Shown here one piece after another: positions 43,178 through 52,091 of a DNA stretch of 64,000 bases. The stretch comes from JAHEKD01 sp965204695 (lineage in GTDB: Bacteria; Pseudomonadota; Gammaproteobacteria; Arenicellales; JAHEKD01), in the NCBI GenBank assembly GCA_965204695.1, contig OZ242007.1:3472001-3536000 (forward strand). The letters run 5' to 3'. Below the pieces are notes generated by a model, which saw only the letters and a program-made list of their open reading frames with translations, ran no database searches and was not told the origin of the DNA. Made by a program: the position numbers and the translations under genes. Positions within the stretch are counted from its first letter, which is position 1. The number at the start of each line of letters is the position of its first letter.

Positions 43178-43266
43178 AAACTAGTTCTTTGAGCATTCAC
43201 TTTATACTCGTAATCAGTCATTTGATATATCGTATGAGTAGGATTTAATGGTTGTATGTGTGCGAT

Positions 43267-43600
43267 TCATAGAGATGGTTTCAATTTTCTGAGTTTCAAA
43301 TCTAACTTGTAATTGGCTTCATGTATTTGTTCTTTTGATTGAAAATAGTTTTTGTAAACCTCATCGGAGAAAGGTGTTTTTTCACTGGCTTCAAAATATT
43401 TATCGATTGGAGTACGACCATTATGATAGCCATGAGGTCGATCCCAGTTGTAATGATGTTGCTATTCAGCCAATCTCAACGCTAAATCAGGATCATCAAA
43501 ATCAACGGTTGAATAAAATTCGTCTTTATCTGTTTTTTGTGAACGTTCGACTTTGCCGTAAAGGTTTACTCGAACAGTCCGCTTCGAGTATGAAAGAGTC
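43267..43600 (-). pseudogene. IS481-family transposase remnant
   Basis: Reading the reverse strand from about 43600 gives RVNLYGKVERSQKTDKDEFYSTV, then FDDPDLALRLAE, an in-frame TAG where homologues have Trp, then QHHYNWDRPHGYHNGRTPID and a tail ending at TGA 43267-43269. This is the C-terminal catalytic end (GKVERS...RPHG) of an IS481-type transposase. The N-terminal two-thirds is missing. The insertion is dead. No inverted repeats are recognisable. Confidence 0.85.
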
Positions 43601-43663
43601 TTTGAAATTTAAATGGTTGCTGACAAGAATTAATAAACTTTTGCCAGTAATTTTTGATGATGA

Positions 43664-43772
43664 GATTCAAGTTCTGTAATTGTTGCTGGGTTATGTGGGA
43701 TTTATTCTATTGTTTAAATAGAAGTAAATGCAGTAAACGCCCAAAATTTGTGTTTGTAAGTTGCTGAAATAT
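43664..43772 (+). repeat. Dispersed ~109-bp repeat, copy A
   Basis: It aligns without gaps to 61362-61470, roughly four bases in five identical, with an exact 27-bp core at 43684-43710. It is non-coding. It lies just upstream of the tRNA-Met-like core at 43798. Confidence 0.75.
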
Positions 43773-43797
43773 AAAGAATTAAAAAACAAATCCTTTT

Positions 43798-43815
43798 CTC
43801 ATAATGATGGGGTCG
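43798..43815 (+). other. tRNA-Met anticodon-arm core (attachment-site scar)
   Basis: CTCATAATGATGGGGTCG is identical to 32490-32507 within the tRNA-Met half, in the same orientation, but no T arm follows. It therefore looks like the other side of a recombined attachment site. Confidence 0.6.
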
Positions 43816-43982
43816 GTATCAGTGATCAATTGAAGACTAAGTTCCGCAGTTTGCCTTTACTGGACATTTATTAGATAAGTCAAAATTGACGAATGTCGTT
43901 TATAGCAAACTTTTGACATTAAACACTATGGTAAGTAGGTATGAGAATATTTGATTCTGAATATAGATGATAATTCAAAACC

Positions 43983-44150
43983 ATGTTCATAACCATTTTT
44001 ATAATTGTCCTGACCATATCGACTTTGGTTTGCCACTTCGTAGCAAAGTCACGCAATCTCGATGTTGGATTTTGGACAAGAATGGGTATTTTGTTTGGCC
44101 CACTTGCCATTCCATTTGTTTTTTTTAGAAAGAAAACACCAAAGCCATAA
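43983..44150 (+). CDS. Small membrane protein, 55 aa
   Basis: ATG 43983 to TAA 44150. Two hydrophobic segments (TIFIIVLTISTLVCHFVA and WTRMGILFGPLAIPFVFF) are separated by AKSRNLDVG. The pattern AKSR-x-x-x-x-x-FW...GxxFGPLAIPFVFF recurs in small bacterial inner-membrane proteins of unknown role, which supports this reading frame. The opposite strand is also open here but shows no such pattern. There is no obvious operon partner. Confidence 0.6.
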   Translation: MFITIFIIVLTISTLVCHFVAKSRNLDVGFWTRMGILFGPLAIPFVFFRKKTPKP

Positions 44151-44217
44151 TTTATTAAGCAATTAAGTATATTTTTCTAAATTGTCTATAAACTCGGTAT
44201 AATATTTCGAGACATAG

Positions 44218-46095
44218 ATGACAATGCCTAAGTCGTTGATCAAAATTTTGGCTTTTGCCCTTGCATGTTCAATTTCATTCCCTTCACTTTCTAACTCACC
44301 ACGAATAATTAACAAAGAGAGTGTTAAGACTTTCTTTGATATTGCATTTGAAACACAGAAGCTTGAACATAAGTTAGTTGGTGCAGCGATTGTTCTTGTC
44401 AAGGGCGGTGAAATTTTATTCAAAAAAGGTTACGGCTATGCCGATCTTGAACAACGAATACCTGTTGATCCAGACAAACATCTATTTCGAATTGCATCGA
44501 TTAGCAAAACCTTCACGTGGACTGCGATCATGCAATTGGTTGAGGATGGCAAGTTAGACCTTGAAGATGACATACAGAAATATTTAGATTTTCAAATCCC
44601 CAATACATTCGAAGAGCCTATCCGCCTGAAGCATCTTCTCACTCATACACCAGGCTTTGAAGATCAAAATGTCGAGTTTTCCCCAAGGAAACTTGAAAAT
44701 CTAATGGAACTAGGGGAATACCTACCAACTCATATCCCTGCCAGAGTACGAAAGCCCGGCGTCTTTCTTTCTTATTCCAATTATGGCAGTGCAGTTGCAG
44801 GCTATATTGTTGAACGGGTATCAGGAATTCCCTGGGCTGATTATATCCAGCAACTAATTCTTAACCCTCTCAATATGACAGATACCAATGTATACCAACC
44901 TATGCATGAAGCTCATCAATCTTCTCATGCCAAAGGTTATCAATATACGCAGGGAGTATACAAACCAACAGATTATTTATTTATGCATCAATCTCCAGCT
45001 GGCCTCATGAGTTCAACAGCAGATGATATGGCTAAGTGGATGCTGGCACATTTAAATCTAGGAAAATTAAACGGTGTTTCAATATTAAAAACCGCAACTT
45101 CAAGCTTAATGCAATCAGAGTTATTTAGGCAGCACCCTAATGATCAGGCAGTTTTACATGGTTTTTATAGAACTGATCAAAATGGTGTTGAAGTGTTTGG
45201 TCATGGAGGAGATGTTAATCAATTTCACTCCAACCTTAGTTTAATACCAGAGCATAACCTTGGCATCTTTGTGAGCTACAACTCTGGCCCTGGTCATGCG
45301 GCCAGAACTAATGTCATTCAGTCGTTTCTGGATTATTTTTTCCCAATGCGGTTTTCAGAAATTATTCAACCGAACTTGGATGTGCTTTTGGATGATTACA
45401 CTGGAACATGGATTAACACACGACGAAATCAGTCAACTTTCGAGAAATTAAGTATGTTGCTGAGCGAAATCTACATTAGAAGTGATAACAATGAGTTGAT
45501 AATCTCAGCAGGATCATCGGTCTCTCGGTGGATTCCCGTTAAACATAATTACTTTCGTGCGAAGTATTCGAATAAACATTTAATCTTTTATCGGGATGAT
45601 AACGATACTACAACTCATTTCAGTATTGACGATGGTTGGCCTGCTTCTTTCGAGCGCATTGCTTGGTATGAATCCAGTAGACTTCATAAAATTCTTTTCT
45701 TTACGGTTGGTATGGTTACACTTTTATATCTGCTCAGATTTATTTATTTTCTGATGTTCAATCGCGATAGCTTTAACGGAATATCGAAATTTGATCGAAG
45801 TATCGCTGCGATGACAAGCGCGGCTATCGTTTTTCTTATTTATAAGCTTGTTATCGAGTTAACTGGAGATTCAAGTAAATTTATCTACGGGATTCCAGAT
45901 TCCATTCACCACGTTTTTATATTGGTACTAATTGTTTTGCCACTTTCACTTGGAGTTTGTGTTCTTTCAATTCGTCAATGGGTAAAAAACTCAGGTAGTT
46001 TCCTAGCCAGATTGAATTATGGAATATTGGCATGTGTAACTCTAATTTTTGTAATTTTGACATGGTTCTGGAACATATTAGATATTCATATTTGA
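44218..46095 (+). CDS. Serine beta-lactamase/class-C-like hydrolase with C-terminal membrane domain
   Basis: This 625-residue protein has a signal peptide (LIKILAFALACSISFPSLS) followed by the beta-lactamase class C/PBP4* fold: S94-I-S-K97, YSN around residue 186 (SYSNYG) and HGG around 329. After a linker and a small beta domain (~390-480), at least four membrane helices occupy ~485-625. Proteins of this layout are usually D-Ala peptidases, esterases or amidases; antibiotic hydrolysis is not implied. The catalytic domain should face the periplasm. It is a single gene. Confidence 0.85.
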   Translation: MTMPKSLIKILAFALACSISFPSLSNSPRIINKESVKTFFDIAFETQKLEHKLVGAAIVLVKGGEILFKKGYGYADLEQRIPVDPDKHLFRIASISKTFTWTAIMQLVEDGKLDLEDDIQKYLDFQIPNTFEEPIRLKHLLTHTPGFEDQNVEFSPRKLENLMELGEYLPTHIPARVRKPGVFLSYSNYGSAVAGYIVERVSGIPWADYIQQLILNPLNMTDTNVYQPMHEAHQSSHAKGYQYTQGVYKPTDYLFMHQSPAGLMSSTADDMAKWMLAHLNLGKLNGVSILKTATSSLMQSELFRQHPNDQAVLHGFYRTDQNGVEVFGHGGDVNQFHSNLSLIPEHNLGIFVSYNSGPGHAARTNVIQSFLDYFFPMRFSEIIQPNLDVLLDDYTGTWINTRRNQSTFEKLSMLLSEIYIRSDNNELIISAGSSVSRWIPVKHNYFRAKYSNKHLIFYRDDNDTTTHFSIDDGWPASFERIAWYESSRLHKILFFTVGMVTLLYLLRFIYFLMFNRDSFNGISKFDRSIAAMTSAAIVFLIYKLVIELTGDSSKFIYGIPDSIHHVFILVLIVLPLSLGVCVLSIRQWVKNSGSFLARLNYGILACVTLIFVILTWFWNILDIHI

Positions 46096-46444
46096 TCTTT
46101 AGAGTCCAAGACTAATGATGTTTAGACAAGTAGCATGAAATCAAAATTAATCTCCATTTTTAATGACGGTTTTGTTCAGCTATTGCTCAATTAATCGAAT
46201 GCTTGATAGTCGGTATTGAGGAAAAAACTAGGGGCCGGTGACAAATGAGAATGATTTGCAGCTGAGTCTGACCCACTTAAAAAATTAGTTTGAGTTGACT
46301 TTGGCTCGGTAAATCGTCCAAACAACCACTTCAAGTTAATTATAAAACCACGGCCATATCTTTTTGATGTGTGCAGAGTAGGGCTATAGACTTTCTAATC
46401 AATTATGAATATTTGTATATTCTTTACGCAAATTTTATTATCGT
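46096..46444. other. Non-coding region with an orphan Fur-like site
   Basis: No gene is seen. CAAATGAGAATGATTTG at 46242-46258 resembles the Fur sites elsewhere in the window, but no iron gene lies next to it, so it may be a displaced promoter fragment. Confidence 0.4.
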
Positions 46445-46603
46445 TCGCGTAAGCGACAGAATACCATGGGTTTACCCGTGGATGAATGAGTGTATTTAGA
46501 TTGAACATCACATATTTAATATGTGATGTTCATCGGATCAGCCCGAAAGGGCTGTTACGATAAGCACCCCGGCTTTAGCGGGGGAATCTATGTAAACACA
46601 TAG
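46445..46603. repeat. Array of six consecutive hairpins
   Basis: Stems in order: TCGC/GCGA (46445-46456); CCATGGG/CCCGTGG (46464-46481, one G-T pair); AACATCACATAT/ATATGTGATGTT (46504-46530, perfect 12 bp); CAGCCC-GAAA-GGGCTG (46539-46554); CCCCGGC/GCGGGG (46567-46583); CTATGT/ACATAG (46588-46603). Such dense structure suggests a structured RNA or the folded ends of an IS200/IS605-type element (or a TnpB/IscB guide-RNA relic), but no transposase or nuclease gene adjoins it. Confidence 0.6.
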
Positions 46604-46604
46604 G

Positions 46605-47669
46605 TTATTGCATAACTGTATTTGGAACGAGTATTGTCTCTCCTACACTCATAGTTATGAAGGACTGATCAGGTAATTCATGGCTGATAAGCTGTTTTTC
46701 TAATTCTAGTTTGGGATCAATCGGGCCCTCTGCAGTTAATGGAAATGTTCCCCAGTGCATACCTATACTCAATTTTGACTTAATGTCTTGATGGATTTGA
46801 ATAGCTTCATCTGGGTTAACATGATATGCAGACATAAAGCTTCGAGGCAAGTATCCACCAATTGGAATTAAGGAAACATCAAATCCATTACTACGTTCAC
46901 CAATTTCTTTGAATTGAACAGCATTGTATCCAGTATCTCCAGCAAACCACAATTTAAAAGCTCCGTAGTTGAAACTCCAACTTGCCCAAAGTGTCTTTCG
47001 CTGATCAAATAGGTTTCTGGCTGACCAGTGTTGTGATGGCATCGCAGTAATTGTTAATTGCTCAAAGACTTTAGAATTCCACCAGTCTAATTCTTCTACA
47101 CGATTGGCATTAATTCCATTTTTCTCAAACCAGTCATATAAACCTAAAGGAACCAGGTAAAACGGATCATCTCCAAGTAATTTTATGGCTTTGTTGTCCA
47201 GATGATCATAGTGATTGTGGCTAATAATTACATAATGAATTTCTGGAAGTTGGCTGTAATCGATAACGTGTGGAATATATCGTTTTGGTCCCATGAAAGG
47301 AATGGGGGATGCTCTATTCGAAAATATTGGGTCAGTAAGGATGTTTATGTTTTTATATTGGATCAGGAATGTTGAATGTCCTAGCCAGGTTATCATCATA
47401 TCATTGCTAGCATTTGAAATAGTTTCCAAATCAACAAATTGAATGGGGACTTCTTCTGCCAAATCACTATGATTTGCCCAATCTTCGTCACCGAAATATT
47501 TCATTTTTAGAAAATCGAAAAAATTCTTATCAGGATCATCAATGTACTGATTTCTATATCCTGAATCAGTGTGATGTGCAGGTATATTTTGAGCCATTAA
47601 CCGAATATCGCTAAACAAATAGCAAATTGTAAAAATAAAGGTAAATGCAATTAGCCGTGTAGATATCAT
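46605..47669 (-). CDS. Metallo-beta-lactamase-fold hydrolase, NAPE-PLD/UlaG-like
   Basis: This 354-residue protein has an N-terminal hydrophobic export-like segment (LIAFTFIFTICYLFSDI). The metal-binding motif HNHYDHLD is preceded by WLGHSTFLIQYKNINILTDPIF and followed by FAGDTGYN and GMHWGTFPLT, all as in bacterial NAPE-PLD-like metallo-hydrolases. It likely hydrolyses a phosphodiester, perhaps a phospholipid, at the cell envelope. The substrate is unproven. Its stop codon directly abuts the hairpin array. Confidence 0.87.
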   Translation of the reverse strand: MISTRLIAFTFIFTICYLFSDIRLMAQNIPAHHTDSGYRNQYIDDPDKNFFDFLKMKYFGDEDWANHSDLAEEVPIQFVDLETISNASNDMMITWLGHSTFLIQYKNINILTDPIFSNRASPIPFMGPKRYIPHVIDYSQLPEIHYVIISHNHYDHLDNKAIKLLGDDPFYLVPLGLYDWFEKNGINANRVEELDWWNSKVFEQLTITAMPSQHWSARNLFDQRKTLWASWSFNYGAFKLWFAGDTGYNAVQFKEIGERSNGFDVSLIPIGGYLPRSFMSAYHVNPDEAIQIHQDIKSKLSIGMHWGTFPLTAEGPIDPKLELEKQLISHELPDQSFITMSVGETILVPNTVMQ

Positions 47670-47976
47670 TAATGATGTTCCAAATAAATTAACTGTTTCA
47701 ATTCCAGGTAATCAATGATATGCGCCAACCATATAATATTCCAGAAACGTTGCTGGGAATTATTTGGGTAAAAGCTCGTATATAACCGAATATGTTGTTG
47801 TTCAAGTCAATTACTTTTATTCCAATTTGTGTTTGTTTTTCATAAAATTTCGACTCGAATAAAGTCGTGTATATCACCTGTAATGATGGGGGGGTAGATC
47901 GGTACTATAAATGATTGATTACAGAATTTAGTAACCATCAATTTTCATAATTCAATTAGTTCTAATTAAATTTCTG
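47670..47976. other. Non-coding region with a degenerate tRNA-Met-like core
   Basis: ATCACCTGTAATGATGGGG at 47873-47891 differs at three positions from the tRNA-Met anticodon arm. Apart from AT-rich promoter-like DNA for the metallo-hydrolase gene, nothing else stands out. Confidence 0.4.
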
Positions 47977-48900
47977 TCAGAGAAAATATCCAGCCGCAGC
48001 GGCATTTTTGTTCAGCGTTATTCGGCAAAGTTCGATAAACACCTGGGCAATACGCCTGGGAACATTGTCCTTAGACATTGCCAACCCATATCGAGCTGTA
48101 GGGACCGGATCGGCTATTGGCAGACTGACGAGTTTGCGACCATCGTATGAGCGGTCTGTTTGCGGGTTCATGATTAAAATTGTATAGCCCATCTTTGAAG
48201 CCACAAGGCTGCGTAACATTTCATAAGATTTAGTGCGGTATCCAACTTTAGGTTTGCTGGTATTCATCGAAACAATACTATGAAAATAATCCTGTGTGAT
48301 CGGAAGATCAAACACAATCATTTCTTTTTCAGCTAGCTGTTTCAATTTGATCGATTTATTTTTTGCTAAAGGATCTTCACCTGACAATAATACATAAGGT
48401 TTTGCTTCGATTAAGGTTTCAAATGTAATTGCACGATCCGGATACATGTCATACATCAACGCCACTTCTATCGAGCCGGACTTTATCCCTTCATTGAGTT
48501 CGCCGAGATTCCCTTCATGAAAATGAACGTCAATGCCCGGATATTTTTCTTCCATCGCACGCAGGATGATTGGCATGATGAAAGGAGCAGTTGGTAAGAA
48601 ACAACCAATTTCGATTACACCAACTAACTCTTGTCCCAAATCATGGACTTCGGCTTCGAAATCATCAACATGTTCCAGTAGCCGGTGTGTATAGCGAATA
48701 AACCGTTGTCCAGCTGGCGTCAAAGTGATGCGTCGAGCTGGCTGACGCATAAAAATACTAAAGCCAAACTCGTCTTCAAGATCTTTCAATGCCGCACTGA
48801 TTGCTGGTTGAGAGATTCCGATGTTACTTGCTGCTTCAGTGATACTGCCGCAGTTTGCTACTGTTACTGCATAGCTAAGTTGTCTGAGTGTAAATGCCAT
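47977..48900 (-). CDS. LysR-family transcriptional regulator
   Basis: The protein has 307 residues: N-terminal winged helix-turn-helix (LRQLSYAVTVANCGSITEAASNIGISQPAISAALKDLEDEFGFSIFMR) and a periplasmic-binding-like effector domain from ~90. It diverges from the TRAP transporter gene at 48997, the classic arrangement for a LysR activator of the neighbouring catabolic operon. The effector is probably the transported compound or an intermediate. The helix-turn-helix is complete and of normal spacing. Confidence 0.92.
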   Translation of the reverse strand: MAFTLRQLSYAVTVANCGSITEAASNIGISQPAISAALKDLEDEFGFSIFMRQPARRITLTPAGQRFIRYTHRLLEHVDDFEAEVHDLGQELVGVIEIGCFLPTAPFIMPIILRAMEEKYPGIDVHFHEGNLGELNEGIKSGSIEVALMYDMYPDRAITFETLIEAKPYVLLSGEDPLAKNKSIKLKQLAEKEMIVFDLPITQDYFHSIVSMNTSKPKVGYRTKSYEMLRSLVASKMGYTILIMNPQTDRSYDGRKLVSLPIADPVPTARYGLAMSKDNVPRRIAQVFIELCRITLNKNAAAAGYFL

Positions 48901-48996
48901 AAGAAAAAGTTATGTTAAATAGAACTATAATCTGGTTTTCAAATATAGCGTATTTGTGGAAAATGTTTAACTCTTTAAATCACGAGGAGCGACTTA

Positions 48997-50028
48997 ATGA
49001 AAAAACGTATCTATCTAACAATCTCTATTATCGCGAGTATGTTTATGGCAGTTCAGCCTGCCACGGCAGATAAGCTGGATGTTGCCAGTACCTTTGCGAC
49101 GTCAAACCTTTTAGGTCAAATGGGGGTTAAGTTTGCTGAAAATGTAAACATTGCCACTTCCGGTGAGATCGAGCTGAAGTTGCATGAGCCAGGTGATTTG
49201 GTTCCTACTTTAGAAGTATTCGATGCAGTCAGTAGCGGTTCAATTGATGCTGGTTGGGATTGGATGGGTTATTGGTCTAGTGTTATTCCGGTTGCACAGT
49301 TTTATGGCGGCCTGCCATTTGGACCAACCTCTGAAATATCTTCATCCTGGATGTGGAATGGCGGTGGTATCGAAATAATTCGGCGTGAATATGCAAAACA
49401 TAATGTGATGGTTTTTCCATGTTTTATTGAGCCACAGGAAACAGCAGGATGGTATCGTGAGGAAATCACCGGTCCCGAAAGCTATGATGGCATGAAAATA
49501 CGGATATCCGGTTTGGGTGCAAAAGTATTAACCAAGCTTGGTGCCTCGACGCAGTTGGTGCCAGGGAGTGAAACCTATCTGGCGCTTGAACGTGGACGTG
49601 TCGATGCGGCTGATTTTGCTATTCCGACTGTAGATGAGGCATTGGGTTTTTATGAGATTGCAAAATACAACTATTTTCCAGGTTGGCATCAGTCTGCAAG
49701 TTGGTTCTCGTTTATCATTAACAAAGATGTGTGGGATGGTTATAGCGATCAGATAAAAGCCCAGATTGAGCTGGCTTGCCACGCTACTATTCAATACACG
49801 TTTAATCGTTTGCCTGCTGAGCAAACTGAAGTTATCGGGAGAATGGCCGAAAAGGGCGCAATTACCAAGCGGCTTCCAGATAGTGTCATGGAAAAGTTAA
49901 GAACAGCTTGGGATGAAGTCTTAAATGAATCGATGGAGGCAGACCCTGTCATTAAAGAAATGTATGAGTCATTACAGGCGCATCAGGCAAAAGTAACAAA
50001 CTGGAACGAACTGCAGAGTCTTAACTGA
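48997..50028 (+). CDS. dctP: TRAP transporter substrate-binding protein (DctP type)
   Basis: This 343-residue protein has a signal peptide (RIYLTISIIASMFMAVQPATA). DctP family blocks are MGVKFAENVNIATSGEIELKLHEPGDLVP, GMKIRISGLGAKVLTKLGAST and ERGRVDAADFAIPT, which includes the conserved Arg that binds the substrate carboxylate. It captures an organic acid, often a keto acid or carboxylate, in the periplasm for the DctQM permease encoded next. GAGGAG precedes its ATG. Confidence 0.92.
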   Translation: MKKRIYLTISIIASMFMAVQPATADKLDVASTFATSNLLGQMGVKFAENVNIATSGEIELKLHEPGDLVPTLEVFDAVSSGSIDAGWDWMGYWSSVIPVAQFYGGLPFGPTSEISSSWMWNGGGIEIIRREYAKHNVMVFPCFIEPQETAGWYREEITGPESYDGMKIRISGLGAKVLTKLGASTQLVPGSETYLALERGRVDAADFAIPTVDEALGFYEIAKYNYFPGWHQSASWFSFIINKDVWDGYSDQIKAQIELACHATIQYTFNRLPAEQTEVIGRMAEKGAITKRLPDSVMEKLRTAWDEVLNESMEADPVIKEMYESLQAHQAKVTNWNELQSLN

Positions 50029-50074
50029 CAGCCGGTTATGAATCTACCGAGATGAGGGTGTAAACATTAAAAGC

Positions 50075-50635
50075 GTGCTTAAATCTATCGTCGTTACCAT
50101 AGAACGGTTTGGTCGATGGCTCGGAGAAATAACAAGTTGGCTAGTCCTCGGCACGCTGATCACGGTGCTTATCGCTGTAATAGCGGGCGCTATGGGTGCC
50201 AATGAAATGTTGAGTTGGGGGGTCGATCTCCCCATTCTCGGTACTAAATTAACGATTAACGGTATTTTCGACCTGGAATGGCACTTTTTTGCGATTATGG
50301 TCATGGTGGGTGGAACCTATGCCTACCTGGATGATAAGCATGTTCGGTCGGATCTGATTTACGCAGATTTATCCCCAAAAGTTAAGGCCTGGATAGATTC
50401 CATTGGCGACATTGTTTTCCTGATGCCTTTTGCGGCTGTTATGGTTTGGTTATCGACTAGCTTTGTCGCCCGTGCTTTTAAATCAGGTGAGGCTTCCGAC
50501 TATGGTGGCCTGGTGGATCGTTTTCTAATCAAATCGACCATACCCATTGGATTCTCCATTCTGTTCATCGTGGTTCTGGCCAGGGTTATCAAGCGATTCA
50601 TCGATCTTTCCGAAGAAAAAGGTGAAGCAGAGTAA
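50075..50635 (+). CDS. dctQ: TRAP transporter small permease (DctQ type)
   Basis: This 186-residue protein has four membrane helices in the DctQ pattern, including WHFFAIMVMVGGTYAYLDDKHVRSDLIYADLSPKVKAWID, the family's conserved centre. The start is GTG 50075, since no ATG lies upstream in frame after the dctP stop. It links DctP to the large permease DctM. It lies 46 bp after dctP and 30 bp before dctM. Confidence 0.88.
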   Translation: MLKSIVVTIERFGRWLGEITSWLVLGTLITVLIAVIAGAMGANEMLSWGVDLPILGTKLTINGIFDLEWHFFAIMVMVGGTYAYLDDKHVRSDLIYADLSPKVKAWIDSIGDIVFLMPFAAVMVWLSTSFVARAFKSGEASDYGGLVDRFLIKSTIPIGFSILFIVVLARVIKRFIDLSEEKGEAE

Positions 50636-50665
50636 TTTAGTCTTTAATTTCAGCAAAGAGTTTAG

Positions 50666-52027
50666 ATGGAATTTTTAACTGAATACGCATGGGCAATTGG
50701 AATGATTGTTGCGCTGATTGTCGGCGTATTCACAGGTTATCCGGTTGCTTTTTTATTGTGCGGATTGGGCGTTGTGTTTGCTGTGATGTCTGGTATTCCA
50801 CTGAAGTTCTTAGGAACAGTGGTCTCGAAGATTTACGCCGGTACGTTGTCTAACTGGCTGTTACTGGCAGCACCATTATTTATATTTATGGGGCTAATGC
50901 TTGATAAATCTGGCCTCGCACAACGACTCCTGTTAACACTTGAACGCTTGTGCGGACGCTTACCTGGAGGGTTGGCGTTATCTGTGGCTCTGCTGGGAAT
51001 CGTCATGGCAGCAAGCACTGGAATTGTTGGCGCTTCGGTTATGCTTTTAGGTGTGATGGCATTACCGGTGATGATCCGCCAAGGCTATGATAAAAAATTT
51101 GCTGCCGGCGTTACTGCAGCCAGCGGTACACTGGGTATTTTGATTCCACCCAGCATCATGCTAGTTTTTATGGGTGCAATCTTGCAGGTATCAATAGGTG
51201 ATTTATTTAAAGCCGCCTTGTTACCTGGTCTTCTGCTTGGCGGCGTTTATATTCTTTATATCCTAGGCGTTGGATTCTTTACACCTGAACGTGCACCAGT
51301 ACCTGATGTAAAGGCATTAGATGATGTTACTGAAGAACTCGGTGATCATCTGGTATTAGAATTGATTCGAAATCTATTGGGTCCTTTATTATTAATAGGG
51401 GCGGTTTTGGGCTCCATTATAGCCGGCCTTGCGACTCCAACTGAAGCTGCAGGTATAGGCGCTGCGGGAGCTGTCTTATTAGCCTTGTTTACGCGCCAGT
51501 TAAATCTGACAGTGCTACGTGAAGTTGTTCGAGATACCTCCAAAACAACGGCGATGGTGATTTTTGTGATGATTGGTGCCGCTTGTTTTAGTGCTGTATT
51601 CAAACGTCTTGGTGGTAATACCATGATTGAAGAGCTCTTTCTTGGGACTGGTTTTGGACCCTATGGTCTACTGATCCTGATGATGGGGCTGATTTTCATT
51701 ATGGGTTTTTTCCTTGAATGGATTGAGATCAGTTTTATTGTTCTGCCGTTGTTTGCGCCAATTATAAAAGTCCTTGATTTCGGGTTTGATGCAACTTCGG
51801 GAGAGTTGTTGATCTGGTTTGCAATTTTGGCAGCGATGAATATGCAGACCTCATTTATTACACCTCCCTTTGGCTATTCGCTGTTTTATTTGCGCGGAGT
51901 TGCGCCTAAAGGAGTAACTATCCAGGTGATCTATAAATCTTCAGTGCCTTTTGTGATTCTGCAATTAATCTGTTTAGCAGCAATTGTAGTATTTCCGGGC
52001 ATTGTTCTGTGGCTGACGCGGATATAA
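50666..52027 (+). CDS. dctM: TRAP transporter large permease (DctM type)
   Basis: This 453-residue protein is highly hydrophobic with about 12 membrane helices and typical DctM signatures (APLFIFMGLMLDKSGLAQRLL, GGLALSVALLGIVMAASTGIVGASVMLLG, ASGTLGILIPPSIMLV, TSFITPPFGYSLFYLRGVAP). It couples substrate import to sodium. Third gene of the transporter operon, followed 64 bp later by an aminotransferase gene. Confidence 0.93.
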   Translation: MEFLTEYAWAIGMIVALIVGVFTGYPVAFLLCGLGVVFAVMSGIPLKFLGTVVSKIYAGTLSNWLLLAAPLFIFMGLMLDKSGLAQRLLLTLERLCGRLPGGLALSVALLGIVMAASTGIVGASVMLLGVMALPVMIRQGYDKKFAAGVTAASGTLGILIPPSIMLVFMGAILQVSIGDLFKAALLPGLLLGGVYILYILGVGFFTPERAPVPDVKALDDVTEELGDHLVLELIRNLLGPLLLIGAVLGSIIAGLATPTEAAGIGAAGAVLLALFTRQLNLTVLREVVRDTSKTTAMVIFVMIGAACFSAVFKRLGGNTMIEELFLGTGFGPYGLLILMMGLIFIMGFFLEWIEISFIVLPLFAPIIKVLDFGFDATSGELLIWFAILAAMNMQTSFITPPFGYSLFYLRGVAPKGVTIQVIYKSSVPFVILQLICLAAIVVFPGIVLWLTRI

Positions 52028-52091
52028 CTTCTGTCTAATTTTTCAAGGTGTCTTCGAATAATTTCCAACTGAATCAAATGAGAATGAAAGA

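Noticed and set aside
43335..43679. Forward-strand 114-codon open frame
   Set aside because: It lies antisense to the IS481 transposase remnant, whose reverse-strand translation is clearly recognisable.
43919..44110. Reverse-strand 63-codon open frame
   Set aside because: The forward strand encodes a small two-helix membrane protein with a recognisable conserved pattern in the same place.
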